Assembly: GCF_900169365.1 (NCBI RefSeq)
Contig: NZ_FXZH01000005.1
Span: 177,196-241,195 of the forward strand
Direction: 5' to 3'
DNA length: 64,000 nucleotides
Source: Brevibacterium sp. 239c
Lineage (GTDB): Bacteria > Actinomycetota > Actinomycetes > Actinomycetales > Brevibacteriaceae
The notes under the pieces are model-generated. The model did not search any database, was not told where the DNA came from, and saw only the letters and a program-made list of their open reading frames with translations. Positions 51,655 through 61,645 of the stretch are shown here, piece by piece (position 1 is the stretch's first letter; each line of letters starts with the position of its first letter). The position numbers were made by a program, and so were the translations under genes.

Positions 51655-52967
51655 GCGGAGACCTCGGCGCCGAGACCCAGCAGCTTGTCGAGGAAGTTCT
51701 CGTATCCGCGGTTGATGAGTTCGATGCCGTGGACTTGGCTGGTGCCGCGTGCCGCCAATGCGGCGATGAGGTGGCTGAACCCGCCGCGCAGGTCGGGCAC
51801 GTCGATGCGTGTTCCCGTGAGTTCGGTGGGTCCGGAGACCACGGCCGAGTGCTGGTAGTTGCGGCGCCCGAAGCGGCAGGGTGTGCCGCCGAGGCACTCG
51901 CGGTAGAGCTGGATCTGGGCGCCCATCTCACCGAGTGCGTGGGTGAAGCCGAAGCGGTTCTCGTACACGGTCTCGTGGATGATCGACAGGCCCTCGGCCT
52001 GGGTCATGGCCACGACGAGCGGCTGCTGCCAGTCGGTCATGAAGCCCGGGTGCACATCGGTTTCCAGCGCGAAGGATGTGAGTTTGCCGCCGGGGTGGCG
52101 GAAGCGGATCCCTGACTCCTCGACCTCGAATTCGCCGCCGATGCGGCGGAAGACGTTGAGGAAGGTGATGAGTTCGGGCTGGGAGGCGCCTTCGACGAAG
52201 ATGTCTCCGCCGGTGGCCAGCGCGGCCGAGGCCCATGAGGCGGTCTCATTGCGATCAGGCAGCGCCCGGTGGATGAAGCCGCGCAGGGAGTCCACACCTT
52301 CGATGCGCACCACCCGGTCGGTGTCGACGGTGATGATGGCGCCCATCTTTTGGAGCAGCGCGATGAGATCCATGATCTCGGGCTCGATGGCCGCATTGCG
52401 CAGTTCGGTCACACCTTCGGCGCGGACGGCGGTCAGCAGCACCTGCTCGGTGGCACCGACGGAGGGGAAGGGCAGTTCGACCTTCGTGCCTTGGAGGCGT
52501 CCCCGGGTGGTGAGCATGATGCCGCCGGAGGTCTTGTCGACCTCGGCGCCGAACTGCCGCAGCACGTCGAGATGGAAGTTGATGGGACGGTCACCGATAT
52601 GGCAGCCGCCCAGGTCAGGAATGAACGCTTGGCCCAAGCTGTGCAGGAGAGGTCCGCAGAAGAGGATCGGGATCCGTGAGGAACCGGCATGCGCATCGAT
52701 GTCGACGATCGACCCCTGCGCCATGTCCGAGGGATCCAGGTGGAGCTCACCGTCGGGCAACTGCCCATCGGGACCGGGCGTGACCCGAACTCCGTGGAGT
52801 TCGAGCAGACCGGTGACGATCTCAACGTCCCTGATCTGCGGGACTCCCCGCAGCACGGAGGGTGTCTCCCCCAGCAATGAGGCGACCATGGCCTTGGGTA
52901 CCAGGTTCTTGGCACCTCTGACCTGGACGGTTCCGCCTAGCGGATTGCCGCCGCGAACTTCGAGCAT
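51651..52967 (-). CDS. murA: UDP-N-acetylglucosamine 1-carboxyvinyltransferase
   Basis: MurA catalyses the first committed step of peptidoglycan synthesis. The 438-residue protein has the NPLGGTVQVRGAKNLVPKAM opening and the active-site Cys in the LGGCHIGDRPINFH loop (about residue 121). It also has the second repeat of the inside-out barrel. A Cys rather than Asp at that position normally means fosfomycin sensitivity. It heads murA-plsC-gpsA. Confidence 0.95.
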   Translation of the reverse strand: MLEVRGGNPLGGTVQVRGAKNLVPKAMVASLLGETPSVLRGVPQIRDVEIVTGLLELHGVRVTPGPDGQLPDGELHLDPSDMAQGSIVDIDAHAGSSRIPILFCGPLLHSLGQAFIPDLGGCHIGDRPINFHLDVLRQFGAEVDKTSGGIMLTTRGRLQGTKVELPFPSVGATEQVLLTAVRAEGVTELRNAAIEPEIMDLIALLQKMGAIITVDTDRVVRIEGVDSLRGFIHRALPDRNETASWASAALATGGDIFVEGASQPELITFLNVFRRIGGEFEVEESGIRFRHPGGKLTSFALETDVHPGFMTDWQQPLVVAMTQAEGLSIIHETVYENRFGFTHALGEMGAQIQLYRECLGGTPCRFGRRNYQHSAVVSGPTELTGTRIDVPDLRGGFSHLIAALAARGTSQVHGIELINRGYENFLDKLLGLGAEVSA

Positions 52968-53078
52968 GTTCCTCCCTGCGTCACACTTGCACCCGGTGGG
53001 ATCCGGACGTGGTCCAGACTAATCCGGACTCGTCCAAGACTAGCGCAGACGACGCGTGGGTCCCCTGTGGGAAGGCTC

Positions 53079-53678
53079 TCAGACCTTCGCGGGCAGGGTC
53101 TTCGGTTTGAATGCGGCGCGTCGGGATTCGAAATCAGAGATTTCGGATTCCTTGGCCAGGGTCAGGCTGATGTCGTCATGGCCCTCGAGGAGGCGCCAGC
53201 GCGTGTAGTCATCGATTTGGAAGGTCACGGTGACCGAATCGCAGGTGACGGTCTTCTCGTTCAAGTCGACGGTGATCGGCGTGCCCGGGTGGTTCTCCAG
53301 GATCTTCCAGATCAGTTCGATGTCGTCCTGTTCCAGCTGAGCTGCCAGGAGGCCCTCTTTGCCGGAGTTGCCGCGGAAGATGTCGCCGAAGCGGGAGGAG
53401 AGAACGACACGGAATCCGTAGTCCTTCAGTGCCCACACGGCGTGTTCACGCGAGGAGCCGGTGCCGAAGTCGGGTCCGGCCACGAGGACCGAGCCGGCGG
53501 AGAAGTCGGGATCGTTGAGGACGAAGTCCTCGGCGGTCCGCCACCGGTAGAACAGGGCGTCTTCGAATCCGGTGCGGGTGACGCGTTTGAGGAACTTCGC
53601 CGGGATGATCTGGTCGGTGTCGATGTTGGCGCGGCGCAGGGGAACGCCGGTGCCGGTATGTGTGCTGAAAGCTTCCAT
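53079..53678 (-). CDS. leuD: 3-isopropylmalate dehydratase small subunit
   Basis: LeuD is the small subunit of isopropylmalate isomerase in leucine synthesis. The 199-residue protein has [20 protein letters not shown] and [17 protein letters not shown], the conserved swivelling-domain motif. leuC lies 13 bases upstream on the same strand. Confidence 0.95.
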   Translation of the reverse strand: MEAFSTHTGTGVPLRRANIDTDQIIPAKFLKRVTRTGFEDALFYRWRTAEDFVLNDPDFSAGSVLVAGPDFGTGSSREHAVWALKDYGFRVVLSSRFGDIFRGNSGKEGLLAAQLEQDDIELIWKILENHPGTPITVDLNEKTVTCDSVTVTFQIDDYTRWRLLEGHDDISLTLAKESEISDFESRRAAFKPKTLPAKV

Positions 53679-53691
53679 CAGTCGTCAGTCC

Positions 53692-55182
53692 TTAAACGTT
53701 CGCCGAGGTGGGGGTGGGTGTCAGTGTCAAGGTGGGCTTATCGTCCGTCCACGCCACCGGCTCGGCGTCGCGTGGGAGATCCTTGACGTCACCGGGTGAG
53801 GACAGGGTCCCGCGCACGGCGGTGGCGGCGGCCACGAGCGGGGACACGAGGTGGGTGCGCCCGCCCTTGCCCTGACGGCCCTCGAAGTTGCGGTTCGAGG
53901 TCGAGGCGCACCGTTCACCGTCGGCCAGCTGGTCAGGGTTCATGCCCAGGCACATCGAGCAGCCGGCGAAGCGCCACTCACCTCCGAAGTCCTTGAAGAT
54001 CTTGTCGAGGCCCTCGTCCTCGGCCTGCAGGCGGACCTTCGCGGAGCCTGGAACGACCATGAAACGGACGTTCTCGGCCTTCTTCCGGCCCCGAACCACC
54101 TCGGCGGCGGCTCGCAGGTCCTCGATGCGTGAGTTCGTGCACGAACCGAGGAACACGGTGTCGACTTCGATCTCACGCAGCGGGGTGCCCGGCGTCAGAC
54201 CCATGTAGGCCAGTGCGTTGGCGGCCGAGGCCTTGTCGTTCTCGTCGGCGAAGTCATCCGGTGAGGGCACGGAGGCAGACAGCGGCAGTCCCTGTCCGGG
54301 GTTGGTTCCCCAGGTCACGAACGGTTCGATGTCCTTGGCTTCGAGGACGACCTCGTGGTCGAAGGTGGCGCCCTCGTCGGTGTACAGGGTCTTCCAGTAC
54401 TCGACCGCTGCGTCCCAGTCTTCACCCTCGGGTGCGTGCGGGCGACCCTTGACGTAGTCGAAGGTGGTCTCGTCGGGGGCGACCATGCCGGCGCGGGCTC
54501 CGGCCTCGATCGACATGTTGCAGATGGTCATCCGTGCTTCCATCGACAGCGCCCGGATCGCCGAGCCACGGTACTCGAGCACATAGCCCTGACCGCCGCC
54601 GGTGCCGATCTTCGCGATGATGGCGAGGATGATGTCCTTGGCGCTCGAGCCTTCGGGCAGTTCGCCGTCGACGGTGATCGACATCGTCTTGAAGGCCTTG
54701 AGGCTCAGCGTCTGGGTGGCGAGCACATGCTCGACCTCGGAGGTGCCGATGCCCAGTGCGAGAGCACCGAAGGCGCCGTGGGTGGAGGTGTGCGAGTCGC
54801 CGCAGACGACGGTGGTGCCCGGCTGGGTCAGGCCCAGCTGGGGGCCGACGACGTGGACGATTCCCTGATCAGCATCGCCGAGGCTGTGCAGCCGGATCCC
54901 GAATTCCTTCGTGTTCTGCCGCAGAGTTTCGATCTGTGTGGCGGAGGTGGGTTCGGCGATGGGTTTGTCGATGTCCCAGGTCGGAGTGTTGTGATCCTCC
55001 GTGGCGATCGTCAGGTCGGGGCGGCGCACGGGGCGCCCGGCGAGTCGGAGTCCGTCGAATGCCTGCGGGCTGGTGACCTCGTGGACGAGGTGGAGATCGA
55101 TGTAGATGAGGTCGGGCGCACCGTCTTCACCCAGGGATACGACGTGGTCGGCCCAGACCTTCTCGGCCAAAGTGCGTGGCAT
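53692..55182 (-). CDS. leuC: 3-isopropylmalate dehydratase large subunit
   Basis: LeuC is the iron-sulphur subunit that converts isopropylmalate isomers. The 496-residue protein has the [32 protein letters not shown] block and the cluster Cys residues in [12 protein letters not shown] and [10 protein letters not shown] good GGGAGG site precedes the start. The leader contains an inverted repeat (55197-55215) likely bound by the divergent IclR regulator. Confidence 0.96.
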   Translation of the reverse strand: MPRTLAEKVWADHVVSLGEDGAPDLIYIDLHLVHEVTSPQAFDGLRLAGRPVRRPDLTIATEDHNTPTWDIDKPIAEPTSATQIETLRQNTKEFGIRLHSLGDADQGIVHVVGPQLGLTQPGTTVVCGDSHTSTHGAFGALALGIGTSEVEHVLATQTLSLKAFKTMSITVDGELPEGSSAKDIILAIIAKIGTGGGQGYVLEYRGSAIRALSMEARMTICNMSIEAGARAGMVAPDETTFDYVKGRPHAPEGEDWDAAVEYWKTLYTDEGATFDHEVVLEAKDIEPFVTWGTNPGQGLPLSASVPSPDDFADENDKASAANALAYMGLTPGTPLREIEVDTVFLGSCTNSRIEDLRAAAEVVRGRKKAENVRFMVVPGSAKVRLQAEDEGLDKIFKDFGGEWRFAGCSMCLGMNPDQLADGERCASTSNRNFEGRQGKGGRTHLVSPLVAAATAVRGTLSSPGDVKDLPRDAEPVAWTDDKPTLTLTPTPTSANV

Positions 55183-55196
55183 GATTCCTCCCGCGG

Positions 55197-55215
55197 GTAC
55201 AGGGATTGCCTGTAC
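55197..55215. promoter_or_regulatory. Inverted repeat in the leuC leader, likely operator
   Basis: GTACAGG-GATTG-CCTGTAC is a perfect 7-bp inverted repeat with a 5-base spacer, 15 bases upstream of leuC. A matching half-site GTACAGG recurs at 55305-55311, 70 bases before the regulator gene. Confidence 0.6.
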
Positions 55216-55378
55216 ATGCTTACTGCTGTGATGGCCCGTATTCGGGCGCGAGTGACATTCGATATGGTGACTCGAGGAGGGCCCAATGGGGTCTCAACGA
55301 GTGTGTACAGGAAACTTACTCGCCCGTATCGCATTTCGAACTTGCATCTCGCCCACTGAGACGCGCACAATAGTGTCT

Positions 55379-56095
55379 ATGACAAGCAATGGTAGCGGCG
55401 TCGGAGTCATCGACAAGGCCGCAATGGTTCTCTCCGCCCTTGAGGCCGGACCCGCATCACTGGCCGAGCTGGTCTCACTGACTGGACTCGCCCGACCCAC
55501 TGCCCACCGACTCGCCGTTGCGCTCGAATTCCATCGCATCGTCGGTCGTGATCTCCAGGGTCGCTTCGTCCTCGGTCCACGTCTGGCCGAACTCTCTTCT
55601 GCTGCCGGCGAGGACCGCCTGCTTGCCGCGGCCGGACCCGTCCTGGGCCAGCTGCGCGACCAGACCGGCGAGTCCGCTCAGCTCTTCCGCCGCCAGGGCG
55701 ACCTGCGCCTGTGCGTGGCCGCCGCCGAACGTCCCGTGGGTCTGCGAGACTCGGTGCCGATCGGTGCCACACTGAGCATGCGCGCCGGCTCTGCCGCTCA
55801 GGTCCTCCTGGCCTGGGAAGAGCCCGACCGTCTGCACACGGGCCTGCGCGGTGCCCGCTTCTCTGCAACCATGCTCTCCGGTGTCCGTCGCCGAGGCTGG
55901 GCCCAGTCCATCGCAGAACGCGAGCGGGGCGTCGCCTCCGTCTCAGCCCCAGTCCGCGGGCCCAGCAACCGCGTCGTGGCCGCGGTGTCGATCTCCGGAC
56001 CCGTGGATCGCCTGACACGTCAGCCCGGACGCCTGCACGCGAAGTCCATCATCGACGCGGCCCGGACCCTGAGCGAAGCCCTCATCAGGGGCTGA
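55379..56095 (+). CDS. IclR family regulator, likely LtbR-like leucine regulator
   Basis: The 238-residue protein has an N-terminal winged helix (VIDKAAMVLSALEAGPASLAELVSLTGLARPTAHRL) and an IclR effector domain. It is divergent from leuCD. In Corynebacterium the IclR-type LtbR occupies the same position and controls leuB/leuCD, so I expect the same here by synteny. The start at 55379 follows a plausible leaderless arrangement without a ribosome-binding site. Confidence 0.88.
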   Translation: MTSNGSGVGVIDKAAMVLSALEAGPASLAELVSLTGLARPTAHRLAVALEFHRIVGRDLQGRFVLGPRLAELSSAAGEDRLLAAAGPVLGQLRDQTGESAQLFRRQGDLRLCVAAAERPVGLRDSVPIGATLSMRAGSAAQVLLAWEEPDRLHTGLRGARFSATMLSGVRRRGWAQSIAERERGVASVSAPVRGPSNRVVAAVSISGPVDRLTRQPGRLHAKSIIDAARTLSEALIRG

Positions 56096-56105
56096 GGACG
56101 CCGCC

Positions 56106-56864
56106 ATGATCGCCGCCCAGAGACGCAACGTGATCATCGAGACGATCGAACGAGATGGTGCGGTCTCCATCTCCGCCCTCTCGGACCTGCTGAGCACCTC
56201 AGCGGTGACCATTCGGCGTGATCTCGATCAGCTCGCCGATGAAGGACGCCTGACTCGCACCCATGGAGGTGCGGTCCTCTTCTCCAGTGCGCGCGAGTCC
56301 ACGTATGCGGAGAAGCTCGAACAGGCGCTGGCAGAGAAGACCGCAATAGCCCGTGCCGCAGCGAAGCATGTGCGCAACGGCGACGTTGTGGCACTGGGCC
56401 CCGGCACCACCACCGAGCTGCTAGCCGAGGAGCTCAAAGAACGCTCCGGCATCCGCATCGTGACCAACTCCCTCCTCGTCGCCGAGGCGATGGTCTCCTC
56501 CCCCGACATCGAAGTCATCGTCGTCGGCGGAATCCTGCGACATTCGATCCGCGCCTTCGTGGGCGGCGGAACTGTCTCGCAGCTCCTCGGGCTGAGGGCC
56601 GACACCGTCTTCCTCTCAGGCAATGGCCTGGCCGCGGACTTCGGTCTCTCCACACCTGCTTTTCCTGTGGCCGACACCGACCGGGCCATGGCGGCCGGGG
56701 CTGGGAAGGTGGTCGCGCTCGTCGACCACACGAAGGTGGGTCTGCGATCCTCAGTGCTCACGGTTCCGACTGAGGACATCCAGCAGGTCATCACGGACTC
56801 GCAGAGCGAGGCGAGCGAACTCGACACCCTGCGCGCTGCTGGCATCGAGGTCGAGGCCGTCTGA
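56106..56864 (+). CDS. DeoR/GlpR family transcriptional regulator
   Basis: This is a 252-residue sugar-type repressor. The HTH is MIAAQRRNVIIETIERDGAVSISALSDLLSTSAVTIRRDL, followed by DEGRLTRTHGGAVL and a sugar-phosphate-binding domain (VVALGPGTTTELLAEEL, DTVFLSGNGLAADFGLSTP). It starts ten bases past the IclR gene but lies upstream of a galactose transporter operon, so it is a probable gal regulator. The effector is unknown. Confidence 0.87.
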   Translation: MIAAQRRNVIIETIERDGAVSISALSDLLSTSAVTIRRDLDQLADEGRLTRTHGGAVLFSSARESTYAEKLEQALAEKTAIARAAAKHVRNGDVVALGPGTTTELLAEELKERSGIRIVTNSLLVAEAMVSSPDIEVIVVGGILRHSIRAFVGGGTVSQLLGLRADTVFLSGNGLAADFGLSTPAFPVADTDRAMAAGAGKVVALVDHTKVGLRSSVLTVPTEDIQQVITDSQSEASELDTLRAAGIEVEAV

Positions 56865-56914
56865 ACCTTCCGCAAGCTGAGCTGACAGCCTGGTTTTGCG
56901 GCGAGTATTGCAAA

Positions 56915-56950
56915 CGATCAAAACTTTTCAGGTTCGATCACTAGCGATCA
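56915..56950. promoter_or_regulatory. Helically phased CGATCA motifs upstream of the SSS transporter
   Basis: CGATCA occurs at 56915, 56935 and 56945, spaced 20 and 10 bases. The same motif recurs near galT and galM (61646, 61656). This is a candidate operator for the adjacent DeoR-type regulator. Confidence 0.5.
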
Positions 56951-57026
56951 TTCACGCTGTCCTCTAAAGTGTCCATTTGAGATGGCTCACACGACAAGGG
57001 GCCTCACCGATGATGTTGGAGGACCT

Positions 57027-58724
57027 GTGGAAGACATTCGTCTGGACGCCCAGTGGATCGACTATGTGCTGATAGCGATCTATTTCATATTCGTTCTCGG
57101 TATCGGCTGGTTCGCCAAGCGCGGTATTTCCTCGAGCATCGAATTCCTGCTCTCAGGGAGAAGCCTGCCGGCGTGGGTGACGGCATTGGCCTTCGTCTCA
57201 GCCAACCTCGGCGCCGTGGAGATCATGGGCATGTCGGCGACGGGTGCCCAGTACGGTATGCCGACGATGCACTATTTCTGGATCGGCGCCGTCCCGGCGA
57301 TGCTCTTCCTCGGCGTCGTCATGATGCCCTTCTACTACGGTTCGAAGGTTCGGTCCGTTCCCGAATTCATGCGCAGGCGTTTCGGCACCGGAGCCCACCT
57401 GGTCAACGCGCTGTCCTTCGCCGTCGCTCAGATCCTCATCGCTGGCGTCAATCTCTTCCTGCTCGGCACCATCGTCAATCGCCTTCTCGGATGGCCTCTG
57501 TGGATCGCCCTTGTCGTCGCCGCAGCCATCGTCCTGTCCTACATCACGCTCGGTGGGCTGACGGCAGCGATCTACAACGAGGTGCTCCAGTTCTTCGTCA
57601 TCGTCGCGGCTCTGCTGCCGCTGACGATCATCGGCCTCAACCGTGTGGGAGGCTGGGATGGACTCGTGGCGAAGATCAGCAACGACGGCATGCTCGGCGC
57701 AGAGCAGCTGAGCAGCTGGCCGGGTGAACAGCTCTCCGGATTCTCCAACCCTGTGCTCTCGGTGGTCGGAATCGTCTTCGGCCTGGGCTTCGTGCTCTCC
57801 TTCGGCTACTGGACGACGAACTTCGTCGAGGTCCAGCGGGCCATGGCTTCGAAGAGCATCAACGCCGCACGACTGACCCCGATCCTCGGCGCCTTCCCGA
57901 AGATGTTCATCCCGTTCATCGTCATCATCCCCGGAATGATCGCCGCAGTGCTCGTGACGCAGCTGACCAAGTTCAAGCAGATCGCGAGCAGCGTCGACGA
58001 GGTGACCGCTCAGGCCCAAACCGGCGTGACCTATAACGATGCGCTCCTGCTGCTCATGCGCGAGGTTCTGCCCAATGGGCTCCTCGGCGTGGCAATCGCC
58101 GGCCTGCTCGCCGCGTTCATGGCGGGAATGGCCGCCAACATCTCCGCGTTCAACACTGTCTTCAGCTACGACCTGTGGCAGCAGTACGTCGTCAAGGACC
58201 GAGACGACGATTACTACCTCAAGGTCGGCCGCTATGCCACAGTCGGTGCCTGCATCGTTGCGATCTTCACGGCTCTCATCGCCGGGAACTTCTCCAACCT
58301 CATGGACTACCTGCAGACCTTGTTCGGTTTCTTCAATGCGCCGCTGTTCGCCACGTTCATCCTCGGCATGTTCTGGAAGCGCATGAGCGCGACCGCCGGT
58401 TGGGTCGGCTTGGTCGGCGGTACCCTCTCGGCCGTCGCCGTCTTTATCCTCAGTGAGACCGGAGTATTCGACCTGCCAGGTCAGGGCGCAGCATTCCTCG
58501 CCGCCAGCACGGCCTTCGTTGTCGACATCGTACTCTCCGTGATCGTCACCTACAGGACCGCGCCGAAGCCCGCGCATGAACTTCGAGGACTCGTCTATTC
58601 GGAGACGCCGAAGACCGACTTCGAGGACTTGAACGAGCCGAAGCCCCCGATCTGGAAACGTCCGGTGCCAGTCGCAGGGCTTGCACTGGTCATCGTCATC
58701 ATCCTCAACATCACCTTCGGCTAA
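57027..58724 (+). CDS. Sodium:solute symporter family transporter (galactose-type SSS)
   Basis: This inner-membrane sodium-coupled sugar transporter of the SSS family has about fourteen membrane spans. Features are WIDYVLIAIYFIFVLGIGWFAKR, GRSLPAWVTALAFVSANLGAVEIMG and MAGMAANISAFNTVFSYDLWQ. The GTG at 57027 is preceded by GGAGG five bases upstream; an ATG at 56982 also opens the frame. Position between a DeoR regulator and galK/galT suggests galactose uptake, an inference only. Confidence 0.88.
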   Translation: MEDIRLDAQWIDYVLIAIYFIFVLGIGWFAKRGISSSIEFLLSGRSLPAWVTALAFVSANLGAVEIMGMSATGAQYGMPTMHYFWIGAVPAMLFLGVVMMPFYYGSKVRSVPEFMRRRFGTGAHLVNALSFAVAQILIAGVNLFLLGTIVNRLLGWPLWIALVVAAAIVLSYITLGGLTAAIYNEVLQFFVIVAALLPLTIIGLNRVGGWDGLVAKISNDGMLGAEQLSSWPGEQLSGFSNPVLSVVGIVFGLGFVLSFGYWTTNFVEVQRAMASKSINAARLTPILGAFPKMFIPFIVIIPGMIAAVLVTQLTKFKQIASSVDEVTAQAQTGVTYNDALLLLMREVLPNGLLGVAIAGLLAAFMAGMAANISAFNTVFSYDLWQQYVVKDRDDDYYLKVGRYATVGACIVAIFTALIAGNFSNLMDYLQTLFGFFNAPLFATFILGMFWKRMSATAGWVGLVGGTLSAVAVFILSETGVFDLPGQGAAFLAASTAFVVDIVLSVIVTYRTAPKPAHELRGLVYSETPKTDFEDLNEPKPPIWKRPVPVAGLALVIVIILNITFG

Positions 58725-58732
58725 AGGAACAA

Positions 58733-59029
58733 GTGAGACTAGTGAGCAATTCGAACGAACTGACTAAGACCGCTGGTGCATTCGACATCCGCAACTTCAT
58801 CGGCGTGCTGCTGGGAATCTTCGGGGTCATCCTCACGATCGTCGGCATCGTCGGCTTCACCCCAGACGAAGCGGAACGGACAGGCGGAATCGACGCGAAC
58901 CTCTGGACGGGAATCGGCCTGGTTCTCACCGCAGTGCTGTTTCTCGTCTGGGCCAAGCTGCGCCCGATTCGCATCATCGACACAGACTCGGCTGAGGACA
59001 CGGCCGGGACCGGCGACACGGTCGCCTAG
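58733..59029 (+). CDS. Small membrane protein downstream of the SSS transporter
   Basis: This 98-residue protein has two hydrophobic segments (about residues 22-42 and 60-78) and an acidic C-terminus. The start (GTG at 58733) sits eight bases after the symporter stop behind AAAGGA, so it is probably co-transcribed and may be an accessory to the transporter. No known family is recognised. Confidence 0.7.
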   Translation: MRLVSNSNELTKTAGAFDIRNFIGVLLGIFGVILTIVGIVGFTPDEAERTGGIDANLWTGIGLVLTAVLFLVWAKLRPIRIIDTDSAEDTAGTGDTVA

Positions 59030-59034
59030 TTTGG

Positions 59035-59105
59035 CCGTGGAGCCTGGGCTGCGGTGCCCAACTTCGCTGTGGTGTGACCGTGGAGCCTAGATTGGCTGCG
59101 GTGCC
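59035..59105. repeat. Direct repeat between the SSS operon and galK
   Basis: CCGTGGAGCCT and GCTGCGGTGCC appear at 59035/59048 and again at 59078/59095, with about 43 bases between the copies. It fills most of the gap between the plus-strand operon and galK. Confidence 0.6.
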
Positions 59106-59136
59106 TCAAGAAAGCGGCAAGTAGGCACCGGCCGCA

Positions 59137-60375
59137 TCAGTCGATTCTGCGGGCGCCTTTTCCGGCGCTGACGGTGAAGACATCGGGTGCGCGATATCCG
59201 TGTTCGGCGAACGCAGCCATGACGGTCTCACCTATCTGGTCGGCGCCTGCAACGTCGACGAGAGCGATCGCAGATCCACCGAAGCCGCCACCGATCATTC
59301 GTGCCCCGATCGCACCGGCCGACATGGCCGCCGCAACGGCGACATCGAGTTCGGTACACGAGACCTCATAGTCATGGGCGAGCGAGTTGTGGGAGGCAAG
59401 CAGGAGTTCGCCGATTCCGCGGATGCTGCGGCCTTCTCCCCCGTGCCCTTCTAAGAGTTCAACGGTGTCGAGAACCCGGGCGTTCTCACTGAAGACGTGC
59501 CGTAATCGCCGCCGCTGCTCCTCGGTGAGCGGAGCGAGGTCGACCGCCTCGTCGAGTTCACGCAGACTCGCGGCACCGAGGATCGCAGCGGCTTCCTCAC
59601 ACGTATGCCGGCGGTCACCGTAGCCGCTTTCGCTGTGCGAGTGGGACACCCGGGTATCGATGACAAGCAGCCGCAGCTCTTCGGCGTCGAGATCAAAGGG
59701 GATCTGTCGAGTTCGCAGGTCCCGACAGTCGAGGAAGAGCGCATGTCCGGCCTCGGTCATCACGGAGGCCGCTTGGTCGACGATTCCGGTGGGAGCGCCG
59801 ACGAAGTCGTTCTCGGCGCGCTGGGTGAGCAGCACCTTCTCCCGGTCATCGAGGCCGAGACCGTAGACGTCGTCGAGGGCAATGAGGACCGCCACCTCGA
59901 GCGCATGAGAGGAGGACAGCCCGGCCCCCACCGGGACTGTCGATTCGATGTAGAGGTCGATGCCGCCAACTGTCGTGCCCGTCGTCTTGGCGATCTCGTC
60001 GACGACTCCCGCCGGATGGCTGAGCCACCCACGCAGAGTTCCGGGAACGAGCTCCTCGGCGGCGAACTGGCCCGTGAGTCGCTCGCCTCGCTCATCCCGA
60101 TGATCGGAGACGATCCGGATGCTCTCTTCGCACCGAGGCGGTGTCGCGCTACCAGCATCGTGGCTGCTGTAGTGCGTCTGAGATCGCCGTCCGATGGCCA
60201 CGTATACGGCTCTGTCAATGGCGATAGGCAGGACGAACCCGTTGTTGTAATCGGTGTGTTCCCCGATGAGATTGACGCGTCCGGGAGCACGAAAGCAGCC
60301 GAGCGGCGAATAGCCGAAGAGTGCTTCGAACTCGCTGCGCAAGTGTGTTTCCGTCGGAGCCGTGGCCGTGCTCAT
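59137..60375 (-). CDS. galK: Galactokinase
   Basis: GalK phosphorylates galactose at C1, the first Leloir step. The 412-residue GHMP kinase has RAPGRVNLIGEHTDYNNGFVLP (about residues 30-51), the phosphate-binding STVPVGAGLSSSHALEVAVL and IGARMIGGGFGGSAIALV. Its start overlaps the galT stop by four bases, so galT-galK are coupled. Confidence 0.96.
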   Translation of the reverse strand: MSTATAPTETHLRSEFEALFGYSPLGCFRAPGRVNLIGEHTDYNNGFVLPIAIDRAVYVAIGRRSQTHYSSHDAGSATPPRCEESIRIVSDHRDERGERLTGQFAAEELVPGTLRGWLSHPAGVVDEIAKTTGTTVGGIDLYIESTVPVGAGLSSSHALEVAVLIALDDVYGLGLDDREKVLLTQRAENDFVGAPTGIVDQAASVMTEAGHALFLDCRDLRTRQIPFDLDAEELRLLVIDTRVSHSHSESGYGDRRHTCEEAAAILGAASLRELDEAVDLAPLTEEQRRRLRHVFSENARVLDTVELLEGHGGEGRSIRGIGELLLASHNSLAHDYEVSCTELDVAVAAAMSAGAIGARMIGGGFGGSAIALVDVAGADQIGETVMAAFAEHGYRAPDVFTVSAGKGARRID

Positions 60376-61571
60376 CGGCGACCGTCCTCGTGTGCAGGAG
60401 TCGCGGTACGTTGCCGCTGGTCAGGTATCGCGGCACGCAGCCGCGCCGCAGTCTCTTCGGCGGAGACGTCGCCGACGAAGGCCCCCATAGCCGCTTCGGA
60501 CCCGGCGAGGAACTTCAACTTGTTCTCTGCCCGCCTGGGGCTCGTGATCTCCAGATGCATCCACTCTGCGCCGCGATCCTCACAGTTGACCGGTGCCTGG
60601 TGCCACGCTGCGATATAAGGAGTGGGCGTCGGATAGAGCCCGTCGATCCTTCCCAGCACCTCGGGATAGATGCGAGCGAGGTCGTCGCGTTCGGCCTCGT
60701 CGAGTTCGTCGATGCTCAGCACCTGCCGATGCGGAACGATGTGGACTTCGACCGGCCATCGAGCCGCGTAGGGCACGAAGGCAGAGAAGTATGCGGATTC
60801 GAGAACCATCCGCTCACCCGAGCAGCGTTCGAAGGCGAGGATGTCGCCCATCAGCGGCCGGCCAGTCTCGCGGTGATGCTGCACCGCTCGGGCAGAGGTG
60901 AGAACGGTGTGCGGAGTGACAAACGGATAAGCATAGATCTGACCGTGGGGGTGATTCATCGTCACGCCGATCTCCTCACCGCGATTCTCGAACACGAAGA
61001 CCTGCTCGATTCCTTCTTGGGTGGAAAGCTCGCTCGTCCGGTTCGCCCAGGCGTCGATGACCGTGCGTGCACGGGCCGGGTCAAGGTCGGCGAACGATCC
61101 GTTGTGCTCGGAAGAGAAAACGACGACTTCACAGCGACCATAGGCTGGAGCGGTCAATGCGGACGCTGAATCCGCCCAGGGTTCGGAGGCTGCGTCGGCT
61201 CCTGAGGCCGCCTCGGCGAAATCCTGACTCGGATCAGCACTCACCGCACCAAGTTCAGATCCCAGCGAAGGGAACCGATTCTCGAAGACCACGACTTCGT
61301 AGTCGGCGGCGGGGATCTCGGTAGGTCGTCCGGGCGAGGATGGGCAGAGCGGGCATTCTGCGGCGACGGGGAGATGCGTTCGCGACTGGCGATGCGTGGC
61401 AACAGCCACCCATTGGCCTGTGAGCAGATCGAAGCGCAGCTGTCCGCCTGTGGGACGAGGCTCGGCGGGGCGGTGGTCCTCGACAATCGGCGCCGACAGC
61501 GAATCGGCGTCCTGGAAGAACAGGATCTCTCTGCCGTCGGCGAGCTCGTCCCTACGGATCCGTGTGCTCAA
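60372..61571 (-). CDS. galT: Galactose-1-phosphate uridylyltransferase
   Basis: GalT swaps UMP between UDP-glucose and galactose-1-phosphate. The active-site motif NHPHGQIYAYPF is at about residue 205, and a zinc-binding CPLCPSSPGRPTE is at about residue 75. The 399-residue length is a little above usual because of an Ala/Ser/Asp-rich insert near residue 115-140. It is divergent from galM across a region with shared CGATCA motifs. Confidence 0.95.
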   Translation of the reverse strand: MSTRIRRDELADGREILFFQDADSLSAPIVEDHRPAEPRPTGGQLRFDLLTGQWVAVATHRQSRTHLPVAAECPLCPSSPGRPTEIPAADYEVVVFENRFPSLGSELGAVSADPSQDFAEAASGADAASEPWADSASALTAPAYGRCEVVVFSSEHNGSFADLDPARARTVIDAWANRTSELSTQEGIEQVFVFENRGEEIGVTMNHPHGQIYAYPFVTPHTVLTSARAVQHHRETGRPLMGDILAFERCSGERMVLESAYFSAFVPYAARWPVEVHIVPHRQVLSIDELDEAERDDLARIYPEVLGRIDGLYPTPTPYIAAWHQAPVNCEDRGAEWMHLEITSPRRAENKLKFLAGSEAAMGAFVGDVSAEETAARLRAAIPDQRQRTATPAHEDGRR

Positions 61572-61645
61572 CGGACGCCCACGGACTCAACAACTCGACG
61601 GCGGGATTGAGAAAAGCAGCTCAGACCCATCAGACCTCCCAAAAG

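Noticed and set aside
57198..58577. 459-codon minus-strand frame opposite the SSS transporter
   Set aside because: Shadow frame; no start signal and low-complexity composition.
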